The position numbers were made by a program, and so were the translations under genes. Shown here one piece after another: positions 59,490 through 64,000 of a stretch of DNA of 64,000 bases (within the stretch, counting starts at the first letter, position 1; every line of letters begins with the position of its first letter). Origin of the DNA: Liolophura sinensis (lineage: Eukaryota; Mollusca; Polyplacophora; Chitonida; Chitonidae); the NCBI RefSeq assembly GCF_032854445.1, contig NC_088295.1, forward strand, positions 30,250,470 to 30,314,469. Reading direction: 5' to 3'. The notes beneath the pieces are model-generated. The model had not been told where the DNA came from. It saw only the letters and a program-made list of their open reading frames with translations, and searched no databases.

Positions 59490-60460
59490 CTCAGTGTAGA
59501 CTTTATTTTGATTGAGAAGTTCAGTGTAGGCTTTGTATTGATTGAGAAGCTCAGTGTAGACTTTGTTTTGATTGAGAAGTTCAGTGTAGTCTTTGTATTG
59601 ATTGAGAAGTTCAGTGTAAGATTTGTATTGATTGAGCAGCTCAGTGTAGACTTTGTATTGATTGGAGAGTTCAGTGTAGATTTTGTACTGATTGAGAAGC
59701 TCAGTGTAGACTTTGTACCGATTGAGAAACTCAGTGTAGACTTTGTTTTGATTGAGAACTTCAGTGTAGACTTTGCATTTATTGAGAAGTTCAGTGTAAG
59801 ATTTGTATTGATTGAGCAGCTCAGTGTAGACTTTGTATTGATTGAGAAGTTCAGTGTAGGCTTTGTAATTATTGAGAAGCTCAGTGTAGGCTTTGTATTG
59901 ATTGAGAAGTTCAGTGTACACTTTCTATTGAATGAGAAGTTCAGGGTAGGCTTTTTATTGCTTGAGAAGTTTAGTTTAGGTTTTGTGTTGATTGAAAAGT
60001 TCGGTGTAGACTTTGTATTGATTGAGAAGTTCAGTGTAAACTTTGTTTTGAGATGTTCAGTGTAGGCTTTGTATTGATTGAGAAGTTCAGTGTAGTCTTT
60101 GTATTGATTGAGAAGTTCAGTGCAGACTTTGCATTGATTGAGAAGTTCAGTGTTTTGGTTGAGAAGTTCAGTGTAGACATTGTATTGATTGAGAAGCTCA
60201 GTGTAGACTTTGTATTGATTGAGAAGCTCAGTGTAGACTTTGTATTGATTGCGAAGTTCAGTGTAGACTGTGTATTGATTGAGAAGCTCAGTGTAGACTT
60301 TGTATTGATTGAGAAGTTCAGTGTAGACATTGTATTGATTGAGAAGTTCAGTGTAGACTTTGTATTGATTGAGAAGTTCAGTGTAGTCTTTGTATTGATT
60401 GAGAAGTTCAGTGCAGACTTTGCATTGATTGAGAAGTTCAGTGTAGACTTTAGCTTTTCA
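59490..60460. repeat. 30-bp minisatellite, about 32 copies, open on both strands
   Basis: The unit is GATTGAGAAGTTCAGTGTAG, then ACTTTGTATT. It is in register except for short deletions near 60050 and 60150. Plus-strand translation gives VLIEKFSVDF decapeptides; minus-strand frames give LLNQYKVYTE and INTKSTLNFS. The left minus-strand frame runs out of the array into a hydrophobic segment, YIGLLANFLYMGAIFIFCF, and stops at 59373. The T/C change at the F/L position of the plus frame is silent (GAA/GAG) in the YTE minus frame, but other changes are not, so coding is unproven. Confidence 0.95.
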
Positions 60461-60699
60461 ACTACGGTGCATGTTTTTATAATGAAAATAAATTTACTTA
60501 AAAGTAAAAAATAAAGTTTTGACCCAATTACGTTGTACCGAATAGGTATCTGTGTGTCAACCATTGTGTCAGACATAGCATGGACATTTACCGCTCGAGA
60601 ATTTTAGATGTAGAGCTTGATTATTATAGAGCCCTCCAGCTCATGGATATAAAATTAATGGAGCTTTATGACAGGAAATTTGTTATAATTAATATTTCT

Positions 60700-60745
60700 C
60701 ATTATTTATTTACTTATTTGATTGGCGTTTAAGGTCGTGTGGGTA
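60700..60745 (-). repeat. SINE tail fragment
   Basis: ATTTATTTACTTATTTGATT then GGCGTTTAAGGTCG; only the 3' end remains. Confidence 0.5.
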
Positions 60746-60828
60746 CAATCATAGCACGTATAGTGTCTTGATATAAACAACGGCTCAGACTAAGAATCCA
60801 TACCCCTGACTAAGAAGAATTTGCCTTC

Positions 60829-60831
<3 letters not shown>

Positions 60832-60865
<34 letters not shown>
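60832..60865. repeat. (TA)17 microsatellite
   Basis: An uninterrupted TA dinucleotide run. Confidence 0.97.
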
Positions 60866-60869
<4 letters not shown>

Positions 60870-61568
60870 AAATACTGACATGACTCTACAGTTTGTGGAC
60901 TTAGGTTTAAGCGTTCAGGAACTTATTGGATTACTTCTTCATACCGGGCAAGTCGCAAGTCGCACCCTCAACAGCCTGTAACCTTCAGTGATCACGTGAC
61001 TGAAAGATAATTCTTGTTCTGTGACCTGGTTGCGTGCTTGTTGACAATAAAACAGGGTGGGGTAGAATAAGCTCAGGTATCTATTCTGTCGAGTCATATA
61101 CTAGTCTCAGTTGGTTGGTTTGTGAAGATCTGGTCTGGTTAAGTATGTTGGCAAATAATGACATGATAACACACCGAGAACAACACCGAAAGGACGGTAT
61201 TTACTGATCAAATACCACTAATAAAAGCGACATTCTGAGAGAAAACAATGCGGGCATATTTTGTTCTTCAACTTCTAGTGGACAACTGCCTTTGGAGTTG
61301 ACGATTCAAGCGTCCCATGTCTTAGCATTCGTGGTCAATACAACTGTGTGAAGTATTAAAGCTAAAAATGAATGCATGTACCAAAAAATATTGATGTATG
61401 CAAAGAATCCATTCCGTAGGCGCGTGTCATGCAACTTTCGCAAAGCTAGACGTATAATAGTCCGAACAAGATATGAACAGGCACGTTGATCACTGCAAAA
61501 CAATGATGAAAAAATATACATTTTGAATTAACCATAAGGAAAAATAAAGGATGGCGGATAGTTGGAGT

Positions 61569-61603
61569 GGGTGGTTGGGTGGGTTGTTGGGTGTGTGAAG
61601 GGG
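61569..61603 (+). other. Potential G-quadruplex run
   Basis: Four GGG tracts with loops of 5, 1 and 5 bases (61569..61591), followed by a GGGG. They lie next to the GAGTGAGTGAG end of the family 2 SINE. Confidence 0.4.
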
Positions 61604-61612
61604 TGGATGGAT

Positions 61613-61946
61613 GGAGTGAGTGAGCAAGTGCCTAGGGTTAAACGTCGACCTGAACAATTTTTCAGTCATATGACGACGAAGGGGTCCTTAGAGTGCATAT
61701 ACTGTGCCTCCTTGTTGCAGGACGGATTTCTACTGCTCTTTTATCTGGTGCTGCTTCACTGAAACGACTTACCGAAGGCAAGTAAGCCTCCCCATCAAAG
61801 CCTTTATTCTGATACGTGTCAACCAGTCGTTGCACTGTACCCTTAATTTTGAGGGCCAAGCGAGGAGGTTTTAGGTGTGACCCGACCCGACTCAGGATCT
61901 CCCGCCGCCCAAGTGGGCGCTCTACCAAATGAGCCATCGGGACCGG
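61613..61946 (-). repeat. SINE family 2, full length with tRNA-like head
   Basis: On the minus strand the head is CCGGTCCCGATGGCTCATTT, with GGTAGAGCGCC (A box) and a GATCCTGAGTCGGG segment near the B-box position. The body has TGGTTGACACGTATCAGAAT and TTACTTGCCTTCGGTAAGTC, and the end is TCGTCATATGACTGAAAAAT with CACT repeats. Confidence 0.85.
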
Positions 61947-63604
61947 TGTAGGTATATGAGTGGACGAATAAATTTGGGGTGGGGATTAATTTGTACCTGT
62001 AGGAACGTTTCACCGGGAGATAGGAGAGGAAAATGACAGTAATCTATCTCCCATTTGCCAGAAGTTTGAAGACCATCAGGAATTAATTAAACAGACTATA
62101 TTTAGGGATATAAAGTGTCGTCCCAGGGTTGCACCAGACAGCACAAGAAATTACGTTGTTGCTCTCCTTATCGACATAGCCATAGTCAGAAATGACGTTT
62201 TGCCTGAAACCTTCAACAAATCTAATTACCTAATCTTAGTAATGGCTCTTCCCTTCTCCACATATCTACCCAAAATATACTGAATCCACGTTTTTCCTCG
62301 TTATTACATATTTTCGGAACCTCATTACCCAGATGATTGTCATTAATTTCAAAAGGTAAATATTAATAATGTAATGGAAAGGCCCAATGCACAAACGCTT
62401 TGATTAAAATGCACTTTATCCTGTAAGAAAAAACGATAGTAATAAGAATAAGGGCCTGAAGATGTTTAGCATTTTAAAGAATTGGGCAGAAATGTGTTAT
62501 CAAGAGTACGTAACACACAAGATCGCAAATAAGAGTGACATATACATACACTGTATACATAATAAAGCATATTTTGCTTTCCGTTGGACTGTGATTGATT
62601 TTAACGGACATTTTTGAGGAAGAAAAACAACACACGTGTATGCACACTCATTCACCCATACGTTGCACGCAAACCTTAATGATATTTTGTCTGGTGCTTA
62701 AAGTTAAACTGCTCTTAGATTATTAACATTTACCATTGTCTCCATATCTATTGGTTTGCTGAATCGTGCTGTGGGAGAGCCTTTTCCGTGTTTCTATGTA
62801 GGCCCCTATGTATACATTTCTACCCGATGTGCCTTACTGGAGTTTCCTTGTTTTTCACCCCTGTTGCAAACCGCAGGTTTCTGAGTGTATAATGTATCGT
62901 TTTGGGATCGAGTTGTCTTTAAACAGTGAAGAAAGGCGTCTTATCCGATCTGCTCTTTAGTAATAGGATATCACCTGCGTTATACAGGTGCGTGACCTGA
63001 TCACACACTCAAAACAACACCAATAGGTAGTATTTCCGACAAGCGCAGATTAACTTTAAAATATAGTTTTTAACAGTGTATACGTAAAGCTTTTGTAGAT
63101 TCATGATGGCACGACCACTGGTTTAAATATCAGACACAACGGTTGCACCCAGACGGGAAGTCTCATATACACAGCCGGGTGTGCATGTGCAGTCTTATAT
63201 TCAGGTCCTGTACGGACTTTTTCAAAGTGAAACTTTTATCTGTGAATTTCGTGGACGAAGAACATTTGACTTCAGGCAGGCAATGACCGGTTGTGCTTAA
63301 ACGAGTAGGAACGAGTGAACGGTGAGTATACGTGTGACTGGTAATACCTCAACCCTCGCCTCGTTCCTCATATACCGTCCTCGAACAACTCCAAGGCGTT
63401 GGGTCCAATTGCACAAAGTAAACCACTTTTGAATGAATACTGCATTATCATGACGTGTTCAGAATGAACGATCTTCACAGTGCGTTAAAATAGGCATTTA
63501 ATTTCTAGCATTCCAAAAATAAGCTCCTTAATCAAGTTTCACATTTTTGTTTTAAGTCTAAAACGTTTCTGCCCGTTTGGACCCGTTTCCGTCCTAATTT
63601 GTTT
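61947..63604. other. No gene seen
   Basis: All frames are broken by stops at short intervals. A GGTCCAATTGCACAAAG sequence near 63.4 kb is reminiscent of MITE ends but has no partner. Confidence 0.5.
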
Positions 63605-63737
63605 TTATTTGACTAGTGTTTTGCGCCGTACTCAAGAATATTTCACTTATAAGACAGCTTTGTGATAGATGGAAATCGGCCTATGTCCGGGGGAAATCCA
63701 CGACCGTCCGCAGTTTGCTGGAAATCATTCCCACGAA
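63605..63737 (-). repeat. SINE family 1, 5'-truncated
   Basis: TTTATTTGACTAGTGTTTTG, CGTACTCAAGAATATTTCAC and AATCCACGACCGTCCGCAG. Confidence 0.8.
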
Positions 63738-64000
63738 GTTCTGCACTGACAGAACATTGTCTAACATTTGGGTCTCAAATGGGGTCCATAGGCTTAAAGA
63801 TCGCCGAGAGAATGGTGCCCCTTCCTTGTCAGTTGAGTGCTGGGCTTGGCGCCTCAAGTAAGGTAGAAGACCAGTAATTTGTAGATTGTTGTCAGTACAT
63901 TGGGTCTGGGTATGGCGTCGTCCTTGATTTCATCGACGTTCTTCTCAGGCAGCATTATTAGCTTATACTGCAAGGATTACAAGAAATTATTCGTGGTGAT

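Noticed and set aside
59490..60460. CRISPR-like array of 30-bp repeats
   Set aside because: The units are directly contiguous, with no unique spacers, in an animal genome. It is a minisatellite.
61860..61946. tRNA gene on the minus strand
   Set aside because: The tRNA-like segment is the head of the family 2 SINE and lacks a matching acceptor stem.

Overview
The window is animal nuclear DNA: AT-rich, with GT-AG introns, dense in SINEs, fold-back elements and minisatellites, and without operons or bacterial signals. About thirty copies or fragments of tRNA-derived SINEs end in a shared 3' module (reading ...ATTCTTGAGTACGGCGTAAAAC followed by AAAT repeats). From memory this is typical of marine molluscs, bivalves especially, so a mollusc (probably a bivalve) is the best guess. 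No similarity search was run.

Only two genes can be supported with confidence. They lie head to head in the middle of the window. On the minus strand (36.9-40.9 kb) five coding exons join in phase to give a 682-residue protein: an N-terminal E2 ubiquitin-conjugating domain of the Ubc6/UBE2J active-site type, then about 540 residues I do not recognise. A TATA box, a full CRE palindrome and a 5' non-coding exon precede it. On the plus strand (43.4-51.5 kb) eight exons encode a high-affinity choline transporter-like Na+ symporter (SLC5A7 family). Exons 1, 2 and 5-8 are intact and in phase. Exons 3 and 4 each need two one-base frame corrections, so the locus is either a recent pseudogene or carries a local cluster of sequence errors.

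The left 36 kb has no gene I can support. It holds SINEs (several with clear target-site duplications), three unclassified dispersed repeat families (A, B, C), at least four inverted-repeat/MITE-like elements, a long TA microsatellite, a run of 17 C, and a roughly 50-bp minisatellite that merges into a SINE. A candidate CTCF motif lies near 22.0 kb.

The right 12.5 kb (51.5-64 kb) has more SINEs, including a SINE inserted in an older SINE and an inverted SINE pair. It also has a striking 1-kb, 30-bp minisatellite (59.49-60.46 kb) open in several frames on both strands, and a few weak exon candidates on the minus strand. The two genes have no evident functional link; they simply share an upstream region of about 2.4 kb.
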